A stretch of DNA of 64,000 bases from Sthenelais limicola (Eukaryota > Annelida > Polychaeta > Phyllodocida > Sigalionidae). Positions 1 through 14,106 of the stretch are shown here, piece by piece. Under the pieces are notes generated by a model. The model made no database searches. It was not told where the DNA came from and saw nothing but the letters and a program-made list of their open reading frames with translations. The DNA lies in contig OW804099.1 of the NCBI GenBank assembly GCA_942159475.1, forward strand, positions 15,557,999 through 15,621,998, given 5' to 3'. Positions within the stretch are counted from its first letter, which is position 1. Every line of letters starts with the position of its first letter. The position numbers and the translations under genes were made by a program.

Positions 1-174
1 AGAGTACTTTTCCTATACTGATGTACCTAATTTTAACGCCTGAATGAAAATACAATATATATTATAATTTCCTCCTTCCTGAAGGCATTCATTCTTTACG
101 CTGTAATTATCAATGATATATCTGGTGTCCATTTATTGTGAATGAAGATATCGTCATCGTCTCCTATTCGCATA

Positions 175-416
175 TATGGGTCAGATTTTCTGAACATGTA
201 CAATTTGCAGCTGTACACATTTAGTAAAATCTGTTAAATTAGGCTGCAATTTGGTCAATATTAGGTAAATTCAAGTATATTCGGCATTGCATTGATTCTA
301 GCAATCTGTCTGGTTAGGTTGAACTGTTCTTTTAACTTTATTTTCGTCTGAAATTTGGGTCATTTGAGAGGATTGGTGAAGGTGAATTGTACATTTTCTG
401 AAAATTTGACCCGTAT
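175..416 (+). mobile_element. MITE family A, copy 1
   Basis: About 240 bp with 30-bp terminal inverted repeats starting TATGGGTCAGATTTTC and ending in the reverse (GAAAATTTGACCCGTATA here). The interior includes GGCATTGCATTGATTCTAG. No coding capacity. At least seven relatives are in this window; TA-rich flanks would fit a Tc1/mariner-type origin. Confidence 0.9.
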
Positions 417-2484
417 ATAGCATAACAAACTCGGACACAGAGGAAGCTCTAGGAATTTTAGGGCCTAGTGGAGCTTTGTGCACCGTGAATGATAAATGTG
501 TTGTCCCCAATCGGACAGAATATCTATATGAAATAGTAAATATGCCACATATCCAACACTATTCTATTTGAAAAATACTTTTCCTGCTCTAATAAGATAT
601 CCACCTACATTATCAACAGGACTTCTTATCTTAATATCCTAATTGACAATATCTTGGATTTAGGATACACTCTAGGGCCAAACCCTCAGATCAGATAAGA
701 TTGGTATGTCAGCCTACTTTGCTAATCGGTTTTCTGGTCTTGGACTGGGCGTTTTAATGGGAATATAATGACATTTTGCGGTCTTAATGGAATTATAATG
801 GCACTTTGGGGTCTGAGGCGAGGCTTTCCCTTCGTTTGAAGGGACTCTCTCAATTTTGGGCCTAGACTGGATATTCTTTCTGACCCTTACTGAAACTTAC
901 AATTCTGACCCTTACTGAAACTTACAATTTTGTTAGAATTTTGATGAATTTCCAGGTTAAAAAGGGCCCCCCGAGACCCAGGATGATTTTCCAACTGGAT
1001 TTCTGAGCGTTACCTTTAAAAAACAACAACTTGGATCATCATGGCGGCTCCAGTTCTGCACGAGTTCCCGACCATACCTTCCCACACAAAACACTCAGTT
1101 AATGGAACCTCTCTGAGGGCAACGGATCAAGCGTGAAATAAAATAATTGCTATGGAAAAGTTTGAGTGGTACCCTCTCCACCCCCACCGCATCCAACCCC
1201 CCTACCCCCTACCACGACCACCACCACCCTCCTACCCCCATCACCACATTTCCCGCCTACGTCAGCATAAATCATTACTTCAATACCCATCCTACTTAAT
1301 TAAACCATCATTAATAAACTCTGTCACCCTCTAATTACAGATTATGCTCTTGTAAGACTAGAATACCGTGATTTCTACATACCAGGCCATAATTCTCATC
1401 ATCTCAATAAAACCCCACGTGCACTCCCCGCCAAAATGACCGGGAATTATCCAAAGAACAATTCCCTGATAAAGAAGCATACGTCCTTCTATATAATATA
1501 TTTATTCAGAATATATTTTACATAATAAATCCCAGAAATAGTAAATCTCAGAAATGGTTTAAGCCATCTGCCTAAATGCCGGTCTTCCTGACCACCCATT
1601 AAACAATATTTATAACAAATTAATGCGGTTACATTTCTTCTTAATGCTAACAATATGTAATGCTAACAACCGTATCTCCACTCATCGTGATTCGTTATTT
1701 TTAATCTTTGTTAGGACATTTCCGTTCCGTGATTTCCAAACAAACAAAATCAACAAAAAAAAAGTTACCCCCCTACCTAGTTTTCAGCCAGATAAATTGG
1801 AAACACACCTATTTTTGTTGGCCATAATTAACCTAATGGCGATGACTATTTACATGATGTACTTCATGTTGATCAACGGTTCCGTGCAATATGCTGATTT
1901 CATTTGCTGTATACAAAATTAAGGATTCATTAGACCCCCTCCCCACAGCAACCCTTAAACATACTCCCATATGGAACACAATTACCCAGCATACATAAAA
2001 TCTTTCTCTGATATATTAGTATATTATTTCGTAAAATTTGTAAAAGTATCGAGTATTGATCAGATATAAATTATTTTGTCTATAATTTTATTAGGGACTC
2101 CCTTGAAGACCTATGATTATCATAGATGTGGGCCGGTTGGCTAATAGAGTTCAATCAATCAACATAATAATTCGGGTCCATAAATGCCAGTATGGCCTCG
2201 ATTAACAGGATATTTTTGGTGCTAATGACAGAAATAAAATAAAGTTAAAATTATAGCAAACGCTCAGCAGGCCCTTTTAGAAGTCATCATTCGTCATGTA
2301 AAATTCACAAATTTTACAATAATATTGATTGATAATATTTAGACCTTTCTCGTTGAGGAAGTAGCTATCTTCTCCACTAATTTGATGTTTGTTATTTGAT
2401 TTCCCTATATACAGAGAGGGATCTTCAAAATGTATTTGGTTCTTTATTGCTTTCTTTACAGGGAGAGAAAGAGGGATGAGGGAG
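417..2484. other. No gene seen
   Basis: AT-rich DNA with short frames only; contains a duplicated TTCTGACCCTTACTGAAAC near 880-925. Confidence 0.5.
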
Positions 2485-2485
2485 T

Positions 2486-2525
<40 letters not shown>

Positions 2526-2565
2526 ACGGAGAACGGAGAGCGGAGAGCGGAGAACGGAGAACAGA
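2485..2565 (+). repeat. 7-bp microsatellite (GGAGAGC/GGAGAAC)
   Basis: About ten tandem heptamers followed by a purine-rich stretch to 2705. Reading frames across it are artefacts. Confidence 0.9.
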
Positions 2566-3778
2566 GAGGGATTCAAGACGGGGAGGGAAAGGGAGAGGAG
2601 AAAAAATGGACGGGGAGAGAGAGAGCAGGTCCGACTTCTAGGTCCGACAAGAGAGGCTTGGGCGGGCGAGAGAGAGGGAGAGAGAGGAGAGGGAGAGAGG
2701 AGAGGGATAGTGGTGAAAAACTTGTAAATATAGGAGAAAGTAAATAGGTTGTAGAAATAGACTGGGCAGTTTGGTTATTATCAAACTAATGTAAGTGTGG
2801 TTAAGTACATAACTACGCAAGAAGAAAATAAGGATAGGAATGATTGTACAATAAATCATCCCTCTAATGTTATGAACTTCTTTCTTAATTAATTAAGAAG
2901 AAAGAATTCAAATAGAATGATGTTATTACTAAATGGTAATAACTAGACGAATTGTTGAGAGTAAATTGTTCAAAAAATTGTTAATCAATATTGTGTAAAA
3001 AAAATTATTTTTCAACAATTATTGATGTAATATCACTATCAAGGGAACCTGGGAAGACCAACTGAGTTGACAGGATATAACCCCTTTTTCTCTGTAATAG
3101 TTTTGTAATTGTATGTGATGAAAAGAGAAATAAAAATTCTTATATTATATATATATAATAATCCCTAGGACTGTGAATCTAAGAAACGATGTTTGCCTGA
3201 AATAGTTAAGTCTGAATAGTTGGAGTATAGCTCACTGCACCCGAAGCATTGGGAAACGGGTCTAGTGTGAATGGACCGTGTTTGTTTGTTTTAATGTTTA
3301 TTGTAAGATCTCATACATGTATGATATTTTTAGCCTATGTCTATGTTTACAAAAACGTTACCTTGATATACACGTTAATTACAACATCTATTAGAAGCAG
3401 ATCATACAAAATTAAGAGTCTATATGTCCATAACGAACATCTACCAATAATCCTCATTTACCTTTAGAATAATCACTGGTACACCTTTATTTTTACATAA
3501 GGACCATATTGATATACAGCATGTTTTGGGGATTTTACATGTACTAAGATAAGAACATGATGACAAATTGGTGACGGAAATTCATCAGTTATATGGGCGA
3601 GGCGCCGGTGTATGACTTTGGTATAAGAAACATGTCTTTGGAAGACTTGGGAACCTATGTATAGATACACGGCGTGTACTTCAATCATTCATGAATATAA
3701 ACATTGTCACAAGAGCTTTTACTTTCACCGAGAAAACCCCAAAAGATTCATGTCTGAACTGAATGAGTATGATATAAA

Positions 3779-4016
3779 GCCGGGACCACACATTCAAGAA
3801 CTCACAATTCGTACGAATTGGGAACTCACGAAAAGTCGAAAATATTGCCTATGAATTTTCGTAAGAAACCACGATTTGTCATATGAATTGTAGGTTTCCT
3901 CCTAAGAAAGCCCACACATTACCGAACTCAAGTATGTTTTTTAAGACTGATTGTGAATTCTTACAAATTGTCTTGAGGCCAATTCGGCTCGGAGTTCTTG
4001 AATGTGCGGGCCCGGC
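3779..4016. mobile_element. 238-bp MITE
   Basis: Starts GCCGGGACCACACATTCAAG; the reverse complement of its end reads GCCGGGCCCGCACATTCAAG. 23 of 25 terminal bases match. No coding capacity. Confidence 0.85.
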
Positions 4017-6052
4017 AATAAGGTAAAGAGTTTATTCTCTGTATAGAAGTAATGAGGTTATATATTGTAGAAGTTCTATATAATTGCAGGCCTACATTTG
4101 TTATTATAGTAACCGTAACGACTTTATTCTCTCTTTATTATGAGCTGAAAATACCGATGTAATGTTGATAGCTTTAATATAGAAATAAAACAAACAAACA
4201 AACAGTGCATCTGCAGGCCTTCAATGTCGGTGATTAATCCTATAATAGATCACCGGCACTGGATCTATAATTGCTCATTATATATAATGGCTCATTAAAC
4301 AAAACTTAAATGTTAAATGTAAAACATATAATTATAGTGACTCCCAAATTGTGAAGGGAAGGACATCTATATGTATTGTGTAACGGTAGTTTATTGTGTA
4401 AATATTAGCCCATAATTCCACTCAAATGCTTTGTCCATAATATTTGTACATGTCTTTAAACCCTCCGGCTCAGGTCCCAGAGGAAGACCACCGTATGGTC
4501 AATTGGGGAGCACTCTTTGAATTATTCGATATTACCATGATGTGCCTAGCTCAAACACCTGAATAAACTCGAATTCAAAAGATTGTTCATTTATCTATAT
4601 ATTTCATAAGCTAACATGGACCTACTATTTTGCATTGCGCCATAGATCATCTATATCATATGGCCGGCGTAGAAGGGATGCATATATGCTAAAACTAAAC
4701 ATTTAATTGCAAATAAAAGAGTAAAGTAAAGTTAGACATTTTGTTCAAGCTTCTTATTTGATTTCATGTAAAATCTTCTTACCTGTAACTAGACACGTAC
4801 ACTTTGAAGGTTGAAATCATAAACTTGTTTACCAGAGTGATTTTGCAAGTCAGCATTTCTGCCGACCTTGGACGGTAACGCTTCGATGCATAGTCTTTCT
4901 ATTTGTAATTAATAGACATAAAGACAAAACTTCTAATTTGTTTTGGTACAAAGAAAGGATGGGATTCCATTACCGTGTGATGATTTGTGTGATTGAGCTC
5001 ACTCGCAGTCATAACTGGTTAAAGCTATTATCATAATACAATTAGAAAAAAGACGCTATATCCGGCATGGTATGGTTTCGAGCGTTGCCTATAAATTAAC
5101 CGTAAATCTTTTTAACATCATGCAATTCTCCAAACCAATTTCCTGGCGTAAGATGCTTGAAGACGTCAGAATCTTGTCATTTATGTAAGGGTCTCAACCC
5201 ATTTGTTATAGCTTCTATAAGCGGCTACTCGTTGTTAAGAGTAGAGCATTGGTGTGGCTGATCCACCTTGTCTGAAGAGACGAAAGAAAATACAGAAAAT
5301 TAGAGATGAAGAATTGATTCAACTCAATTAAAAAAACACCTCACAAAAAATTCATTGTAGCATTTTAATACAGAATACAGAAAATAACAAAAAAACTATA
5401 AAAAAATAAGGGACACTGCGTACTTGTTTCGTAGAATTGTAAGAGCCACGATGGCAGGTTATGTTTGAATAAAACCTTTTCAAAAACAAAAAAAACATCA
5501 AGCAAATCTGAGAATAACATCAGTGATGTAATGTCCTTAGTCCTGAATAAAAATATTATTTCAAATCGAATAAAAAGAAAAGATAGTTCTTTTCTCTCAT
5601 CACTTTTCTAGAGAATTGCACCGAAGACAATTAATTTTGAAAGAAACAATCGCCACCTTACCATAGGTACAGTGGAATACGACGTGTACTACATATTTTA
5701 CTCTGCCCTCAATCAAAATCTGTTTGGCTTTTTGAGAAAAACTGACATTTGAAAGAAACAAAATCTTCAACTCACAAAAGTACAATTAAATTACGAAATG
5801 CAATTCCATACATTCTCTTCATTCAACTGTGGAGACTTTTTCTGGGTGGCGTCTGGGGGTGGATTTATTAGTGTGTACTGGGGAGGCGTGGACCATAGGG
5901 GAGGGGGTGGGGGTAAGTGATGAGGGGTAAGGGTGGGTGGGGGTGGGGGTGTTAGAGTGCTGTGGGTGGAGGGGGTGGTTGGGGGGGGGGAGGGAGTACC
6001 TGTGTGTATCTAGTCTATGCTCATAGCCTCTCAGGTCAGATAAAAATGGTAT
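4017..6052. other. No gene seen
   Basis: AT-rich, many stops on both strands; the G-rich tract at 5885 is the only structure. Confidence 0.5.
5885..5998 (+). repeat. G-rich tract with quadruplex potential
   Basis: Many runs of three to nine G with short spacers (GGGGTGGGGG and similar). Similar shorter tracts lie at 10230-10262 and 10375-10415. Confidence 0.8.
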
Positions 6053-7753
6053 CATGGGGCGGATCCAGGATTTTCAAAATGAACGGGCGCGCTTTCAAAT
6101 TTTATCTTAAAGAACATATTTATATGTTATATTCTAATTAATAGCTCAGTTTTTATTCTGCAATGCTTTAAATATTCAGAGATGCCTCTCACTTATTTCA
6201 ACCCTAAAAATGGCCGTGATGAAAGAACTAAATAATCTTAAAATCATCCAAATGGAGTTTTCGTTCTGTGCGTAGGAAACAGGGGATCTCCGAACATTCC
6301 AAGGCCATTTAAAGGGGGACACTGGACTGACTATATCCTCTGTTCAGACATTGAGGAAGACTAAGATATTATGTTATGCACACTATAATGAATAATCCAA
6401 TAATGTGTGTGGCTGTAAGGCAGCATTTAATAGAGAAGACTCTGTCTGTTACTTGGCCAGTGTCTTCCCAGTGTGCTATGCATAAATGACAAGACGGAGG
6501 GTCTGGTAAACTTCCGTTTCAATGGAAGTGAATGCACTCAGACAGTATAATATTGTAATCTAAGCTAAATATTTATAGTCCCTGACTTCTACCTGCTTTG
6601 GAAATGCAAACCTATAAAGCATATGGATGTATAACAACAAATAGTGGCAGCAGAAAGACATCAGGGAGCTCTTTCATTTGATTTCAACAGTAAAAACACA
6701 GCTAAATATTTATGTATATACTTATGAGAATTGAGGTCAAGTGTCAAGTGGATCAGTAGACCGTGACCAGTGTTAGGTAGTATTTCTATAGTGGTGTGTG
6801 CTAAGTTAGGGACCAAAACCTTAATTGCCTTAATTCATTTTATAAGGTTCCTTTTAGTTTTTAGAGTTTTTCTGTTAAATGTTACTGTCGTATGTGGAAC
6901 AAAAGCAGAGATTCAGGGCTGTCTATATTTGAAACTGTTGCATGCAAAATTCCAAAAATTCTTTTTCATATTGTGTGAAGACAACCTATATCAATTAATT
7001 CTCTCCTTTTACTCAAATTTTGCACTATAATTATGCAGGTATGGAATGATGGTCTTTCATTCTTGGAAAAATACAGAGACAATTCCTATTGCACAATTGA
7101 TGAACTTATGAAAAAAGAAAACATGTTCATACCCAAGGATTAAGAAAAAAAATGGTTAATACAGCAATGTCCCTAACTTGGGGTGCAGCCCTATAGCTAA
7201 GTTGACCTTGAAGTAAAGTGGCCACTTTGACTGTTTACTACAGACTCACTAGACCATGACCACACCTAACTCTCAGGAAGTGTTACAGCCCTAGTTAGTG
7301 TCATACAGCTACTAATATGAAGGCACCCAGTCTAAGGTTTGGGAGAGCGGGAAAGAAATTACTTGATTGATTCTGACAATATCATTGCCCAGAAACCAGT
7401 ATCATAATGTGAGTTCCAACTTATAAATCATAATTGAGCTGTATGCCCTGCAAGTGTTCCAGCCCAGAGTTTTACTTTAACAGATTCCAACAGGGTTCGA
7501 GGCCATGTGATGATATTTCAGGCCCTTCGACCTATATATGTTAATTTTTCAACCCTTGTTTTTTGCAACATTCTAGTCTTTCCCAAGCCCCATTATTGGA
7601 ATACAGTTGATAAAGTGTACATAGAAGTATATCCTATTTCATAGTTAGTGTTATGAATGTTTTTCATGTGTCTTTTGCACCACAAATGCCCTAGCTTGAT
7701 TTTGAAAAGGAGGGGGCTCGCACTCTCGCACCCTCCCCCTAAATCCGCCCCTG
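6053..7753. mobile_element. Possible 1.7-kb hAT-like element
   Basis: Left end CATGGGGCGGATCCAGG and right end AAATCCGCCCCTG form an imperfect inverted repeat. GGTATCA occurs at both edges. No transposase frame. The same CAGGGGCGGATCCAGG end occurs alone at 21073, and a related right end near 13240. Confidence 0.5.
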
Positions 7754-10700
7754 GTATCAGTGATTGGACGCCTACTGCGTTAATGGTTTTCCTGGCCATG
7801 AAGTATGCTTCCTATATAATGGTATTTTAACAGCGTGTTTGGAGCAAGAGCTTTGCCTCAATTTACCTGCGCTACTACTATATAACCCCTGGAGGTGCAT
7901 TGGTGACGTAGTCGTAGCGTCCTAGCTTGAGGTGCACTGAGTCGTGCTTATACATATATATATATATGCTAGGGTGCGATTAATACCTTTCCTAAGGGTC
8001 ATATATATAATTATCAATAAACTTGTATACTATACAGCTTTATATTAGTTGTTTGTTTTAAGATTTTTATTCGGCCAGACATTATGAAATTACTACACTA
8101 TTCACAGAACAAGCTGATTTAAGTCGCATTGATACAAAACAAATTATAATCAAAAACATCGTCCAATTATAGATAATTATTAAAATAAAGCTATAGATGT
8201 TACAACAAGGTCGTTGAGACATTTGAATGCAATGAAGACTACCGGCAGCATGTAGTACTGCTATATGGAGTTGTCAAAAACTGTTGAACTGTCGTGGAGA
8301 CCTGAATATTGTTAGAGAATATTGTTAAATGTGTGTATCAAACATGGGTCGGAAGTATCGTGGTATGCCAACGGGTTCACAAACTCATTATTCAATTAGA
8401 ACTACTTAGAAATGTGGGAGTTATGACAATTGTTAATAGAATGAGATTTAATGTAACTAAGGCCAGTTTTTACAAAATAGAGAGTAAACTGGAGGCTTGT
8501 CGGCATAATACTATGGCGAGCCATGCGGCCGAAATTCAATATTTGCCGATATCGGCAAATATTTAGAGATATCGGCACATATTTGGGGATTTCAGCAATT
8601 ATTTAGAGATAATTGTTGTGATTATAGCCTATGTTCTTTCCATTGAGTAATGAGCCAGTGTTGCACTTCTGTGATCCCGCCTCCGGATCTCTTCCGGGCT
8701 TAAACACTACCGATATTTAAATAATAATATGATCGTATGAATTCCTTCTGCGAGAATATATTATGTCTATATTTAATAAGGATAGTCGGGGAAATAACTT
8801 ATCTCCGGATCAAAAGTATAGGGTGGATAATATTCTATAATATTATGTGTTAACGCTCCTCCGTGTTAGATAAGAATATAGAGAAAATACTTTTGCAATT
8901 CCAGTTTTTATTCCTGAACTCCTTGGAGAGGTTGAAATCCGTGTTCCCAACATGAACATACGACAGCCAATGTAAATCAGGATAACATCCAAATAATAAT
9001 AAACATGAAATATATTCAAACATCACAAGAGCTGGAACAACGTTGAACATTAAAGATGGTTGAAGTCGTTGCGCGAGAATATTTATCAAATATTAAATAT
9101 TAAAGACAACATGCTGATGTTTGTTTCACGCATGTAGTACTTAGGTATGTATCATAAGATAAGATAAGAAACTACTTTATTTATCCAAAGTTTGAACCGT
9201 AAATAATGACATATAGACAAACAGGTCTACTGACTTCTAGATTATAACAGTTCTTCCAGCCGTTACCTTGGCCGAAAACGTAAACAAAATTATATGGAAT
9301 CTTGGGCGAGGTGTTCTTTTGAAAAGGAGAGAAAATTAAAAATAATTATAGTGATAAATATAATATTATCTAAGACCAGACACTTGAACTTTATATGCGA
9401 GATCTTTTTTTATCGAGAAGAGATTATTGAGACATTGATTTATGCATTTAGACGTACGTGCATTAGTGCCCTTACAAAATGGCCGCCATTGCCCCCACCC
9501 CCACCCCAATCCCCGCCCACATCCCTATAGTGTGTATAACAGTCATAAGGATTATGGAGTGGGTCGTTCAATAAGAAAACGATGGGCAAAACAAACTCTT
9601 GGTTTTTTGCATAATCATTCATGACAAATTTCTGTATATTTGTAAGAAGGTGGCATCAATTATCATCCCGGATACAGCATTGTTTGACTCCTCCTATTAT
9701 ATCTATGATATTTTATACATTTGCTTTAGTACATTTTGAATAGCAAGCTCTCCCCCTCCTCCCCTCCTCACCCACACTCAACCCCCAGCCTGTTTGATCT
9801 CAATAAAGCCCGTTTTTACACATCCCCGGAAGGTGAAAAAAGGGACTGAAATATAATTATGCATATCGGTAATATTTCATATATAACTCACTCTATAATA
9901 ATTGATGGGAACATAGACAGAGAATGGAAGGCGGTGTCAACCCTTTATTATAACAAATAATCAATTTAATCAATAAAAATTCCCAGCGGGAATATTTCAG
10001 GGGGCACCATAGTACATCGCAGTTATAACCCTATTTATACAAATGAACAAATAACAGCCATATATACGATCAGAAACATCAGCAAAGTGCAACTATTTTA
10101 CTATTACCAAGGGAAAATGATTTAACTAAATTTGATTACCGTTATTAAACCTATGCGTTCTCCCATTAAAGTTTTTTGAATATATATACCCTATTCCCTA
10201 AAACCATACAAACAAGGAAGTTGCGATGAGAATGGTTAGGGTGGGAGGGGGCGTGGGGGGGGGGCACACGAAAAGTGCAAGTACTGCAGGTCTAACACAC
10301 ACTGACGTGGCCGTATACACGTACACACATATTTTAAATTAATTCTAACATAGGGCAGGTATTAATACATTCTGGCGGTTGGTGTTGGGGGTGGGTGGGT
10401 TGGGGCGGGGGTGACGGTCTGATGGTTTGTAGTTGAAGTAAAACCAATATACATATCTATGATAAGAACAGAATAAACTTAAATCTCATATAATAACCTA
10501 GTATTGACAGGATATGAGTAGCTTACAGATAGATCTGATTCAGGATATTAATTTGATTTAATTTTCAAAAATAATTGTGACAAATTTGATTGCAAAAGAG
10601 TAATACGATTTGAATTGACTGCAATGCAGTAATACAATTTAAAGGTTGACTATTGACAAGATATCTCACGAAAAACATCCTTCCCAAATACACTTGAATC

Positions 10701-11149
10701 CATTGAATTTGGTTTAATATGGAAACAGCATTTATGTTCAGATTGCATGCAGTAAGGAGCTATATAATAGGAGTTTGTGTGAACCCTATTGACCCGAAAA
10801 ATGAAACGTAAGCAAAAAATGAAATGTTCTATGTATATTTGATTGTGAAAGGGCAGGCGTGCTGGTGGGCGGTATGTGGATATCATACTGTAGCAAAACA
10901 AGAGGATAAAATCATGGGTCCATGCAATCCACGAGGGTTAATCAATTACCGAAGAAAAATGATGAATCAAGGCATGCTTCCTAAGGATTTATGCATAGAA
11001 TGAAGTGGTCTCTTTTTCTGTGTGCAGTCGGTTAAATGGATTTCAGTCTGGGCAACATGATTTAGTTACTGTTTCAAATGTAATTGTGAATGTATAGGTT
11101 GTATATTTGAGGCATTAGCCATCCCTGCAATCTAGCCCCACATTTCTTT
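7754..11149. other. No gene seen
   Basis: Short frames only. Contains tandem GATATCGGCA words at 8530-8580, an ATAAGATAAGA segment at 9150 like that at 59325, and G-rich tracts. Confidence 0.5.
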
Positions 11150-11440
11150 TTTCTCTCTCTTTTCCCTTCCTCTCCTCTCTCTCCTTCGCTCTCTCCGCTT
11201 TCACTCTCCTCTCTCTCTCTCCCTCTATCCCTGCCTCTGTCCCCACCTCTCTCTCCCCCTCTCTCCTCTCTCTCCCTCTCTCTCTCTCTCCCTCCCTCTT
11301 TCTCCCCCTCTCTCTCCCTCTCTCTCTCCCCCTCTCTCTCTCCCTCTCTCTCCCCCTCTCTCTATCCCTCCCTCTTTCTCTCCCTCTCTCTCCCACTCTC
11401 TCCTCCTCTCCTCTCTTTCTCTCCTCCCCCCCCTCTCTGC
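11150..11440. repeat. Polypyrimidine (CT)n tract
   Basis: Almost pure C/T for about 290 bases on the plus strand. Frames predicted here are low complexity. Confidence 0.95.
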
Positions 11441-11494
11441 ATACATCTGAATATACATCCAGGTCTTAGAGTAACCACAGGTTGTGGGTCAGAC

Positions 11495-11765
11495 TTTTTG
11501 GACTTTCCAACTGACTTTTATGACTATACTAGGACTTTTCCAACTTTTCCACTGACTTTTCCACTACTTTTCCACTGACTTGTCCTCTTATGACTGACTT
11601 TCTTCAACTTTACAACTGACTTTTTCAACTTTACGACTGATTTTTTTTACTTTACCACTGAATTTTCCACTACTGTTACAACTGATTGTTCCAACCATTC
11701 CACTGACTTTTTCGACTTAACGACTGATTAACTTTTCTGACTAACTTTTACAACTTTTTGAGTCA
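11495..11765. repeat. Degenerate GACTTTTCCA-type minisatellite
   Basis: Repeats of ACTGACTTTT, CAACTTT and CCACTGA with variable spacing of roughly 20 bases. Confidence 0.7.
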
Positions 11766-12230
11766 GATTAATATAGTATCTTGCTTTAAAGTCAAACTTG
11801 GTTTAATTTTCACGATCCTTTTTCCTAACATAGTATATGATACAATGGTCGCTGAGATTAAACAAATTAGACATTAAAACGGTTGAAGATCAGACTAGCA
11901 TTTCGGTCATAATCTAATAATTGAACAATAGAATAACCAATACTGTTGATATTGCAATGATTACAGTGAATCAATCAAACCGCAAAAGAAACACCAAAGT
12001 GTCATGGGAGATCATGATTAAGGCCTGTCACAGGGCCAGACAAATAAAGAACAACCCTCTCTCACCAAATTGATATAATAGAGGGTCGTCTCTATTAATA
12101 TACTTATAATAAATGCAATAGTCCTAAGACTGTACTATAGCTTAAATTTCGAATAGGTTTGGTGATAGAGGAGAGAAGTGACAGACACGGTAGCTGAGAG
12201 TTATCTGGTACCAGTCTTTATTCAGTAAGT

Positions 12231-12335
12231 ACACTCTGTCCAGCCTCTGAAGAGCTGGGACTTCAAAGAGACTTCAAGGAGGGACACATACCCCAGTACG
12301 CGGGTGCCGCGCTCTACAGAGGCTGGACAGAGTGT
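12231..12335. repeat. 19-bp perfect inverted repeat
   Basis: ACACTCTGTCCAGCCTCTG at 12231-12249 and its exact reverse complement at 12317-12335. On the minus strand it sits in LTR-like sequence: TGTTACACC at 12407 and an AATAAA polyadenylation signal further on. Confidence 0.8.
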
Positions 12336-12499
12336 AACGCTGCCTGTGAGAGCGTAGCCACGCCCCCCCCCCATGCCTAACTGATTGCCGAGCAACTCAC
12401 TGGTGTAACAAAATCAAATATTCACCCGCTTGGTCTGTTTCCCTTCACCATCCCTGCTCTACTCCTCCACTATCTCATCTTTATATATTATAATTCATT

Positions 12500-12550
12500 C
12501 CCTTCTTCTTCTTCTTCTTCTTCTTCTTCTTTATTTTTCTCTTCTTCTTT
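12500..12550. repeat. (CTT)n microsatellite
   Basis: Eight or more CTT triplets, then mixed pyrimidines. Confidence 0.9.
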
Positions 12551-13504
12551 TCATCATCTCTTCTCTCCATCTGTTCCCCTTTCACTGATATAGTTAATGA
12601 CACTAATTATGTTAGGATCATTCCAAAAGTTACGATAGTATTACTTCACCAGTGAAAGGGAGATCAGCCCCCTATTATAACCCCCACGGGCCCCACAGTG
12701 AAATGATCGTTGTCCACTCGGACCAAAATTGTTGTTTATGCCCTAAGCTTTCATTTTGTACCAAAAACTAAACTGTAACACGAATTTGACTTTACTGCAG
12801 CTCCTGGCATCCCACTAATAATAAATCACAAGGTATACAGGATATCCTAGAAATTCAAATGGATTCAGCAAACCCTTGATGTATACTTTCTTTAAGTTAA
12901 CATAGGCCTACCATTTTCTATTGCACAATTGATCATTTATAATATATGATTGAAACAGATTTAGGAGACAGCCAAATAATAACCTGCAGCTGTTAATTGC
13001 AAAGGAGTGAATTAAAGCTAGACATCTCTTTTTAACAATTTATGTGCTGGGTAGGTACATGTACTTACTTATTACTTGTTATTCCTCTCAGGTGGAGGGC
13101 ACACACAAGATATGCTTATTGGTTTTTAATTTGCTATTGACCCCGCGGATCCTGTTCTTAATGTGAAAACACATTAACAAGCTGTATTGTACCCTAGAAA
13201 AGCTCTGTGCCTGCGTCGCTTGCTCCCTTGCCCTCCAGAAATTAAATCCTAGATCCGCCACTGGATGGCTGTTTTACATAACATGGCTCCAACAATTATT
13301 GTAGTACGGGACATTATATTTTCTGTTACATTCTGGTAATACAAATATATACATCAATCACATACATGGATGCATGCTAAAATTCACATACACAAATATT
13401 TCAAATGTATTCTTACCGATGCCAATTATAACAGACACACTCTAATAGTTCAGAAGAGGGAGTGGTGGAAGGGAGAGGGTAGTGGGTCGGAGGGCATTGA
13501 ACTC

Positions 13505-13660
13505 AAGGACAACAAAATAAAGATAACAAAAAAGAAATAGTTATGTATTTTGAATTGGGGCAGTGATGCTTGAAGCGTGGTAGTGTTTTATGTATCTTTG
13601 ATTGTGACTGGGGTGAGCCAAGCGTGGGGGCGGAGGAGGGTATGTCGACACTATACAGTA
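13505..13660 (+). repeat. Dispersed repeat family B, copy
   Basis: Roughly 150-bp family with AAAGATAACC, TTGAAGC, TGTGACTGGGGTGAG, AAGCGTGGGGGCGGAGGAGG and ACACTATACAG. No coding capacity. Confidence 0.75.
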
Positions 13661-13734
13661 GTTAAACATCATTATCTGATTCCCCCTCTGATCTCTCTCA
13701 TCCTCTCTCCCCCACCTCCTATGTCCCCCTAAAA

Positions 13735-13865
13735 ATATAAAGATAACCTTGAAGCATTGTGTTTTATGTATGCTTGTGACTGGGGTGAGTCAAGCGTGGG
13801 GGCAGAGGAGGGGATGTGGACACTATACAGCATAAAATAATGGTTTCAGGCAATCCACAGGTCTA
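13735..13865 (+). repeat. Dispersed repeat family B, copy
   Basis: Close match to the copy at 13505, continuing into GGCAATCCACAGGTCTATA. Confidence 0.75.
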
Positions 13866-14106
13866 TAAGGGAAATCATGAATCAATAAACGAAATCTGCC
13901 AAGATGTATCATTACATAGTAGTCATTCTGTTCTTTTGTGTTAATCAATTAGCATTATGTTGTAATAAATTACCAAGAGAAGGGATTTCATGTTGAAGAG
14001 AGGATTTTAAACCATTCTTAGCAAACAGTCAAAGTGGGCTAAACGAGATTCCAAATTGATGTTTTTCTATGACTCTGATCGTCGCTTCCATATACATATT
14101 ATCCAT

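Noticed and set aside
11115..11458. Arg/Glu-rich and similar frames in C/T- or G/A-rich tracts (also 2389-2747, 20583-21318, 22465-23021, 49224-49581)
   Set aside because: Low-complexity products of polypyrimidine or triplet DNA, open in several frames on both strands.
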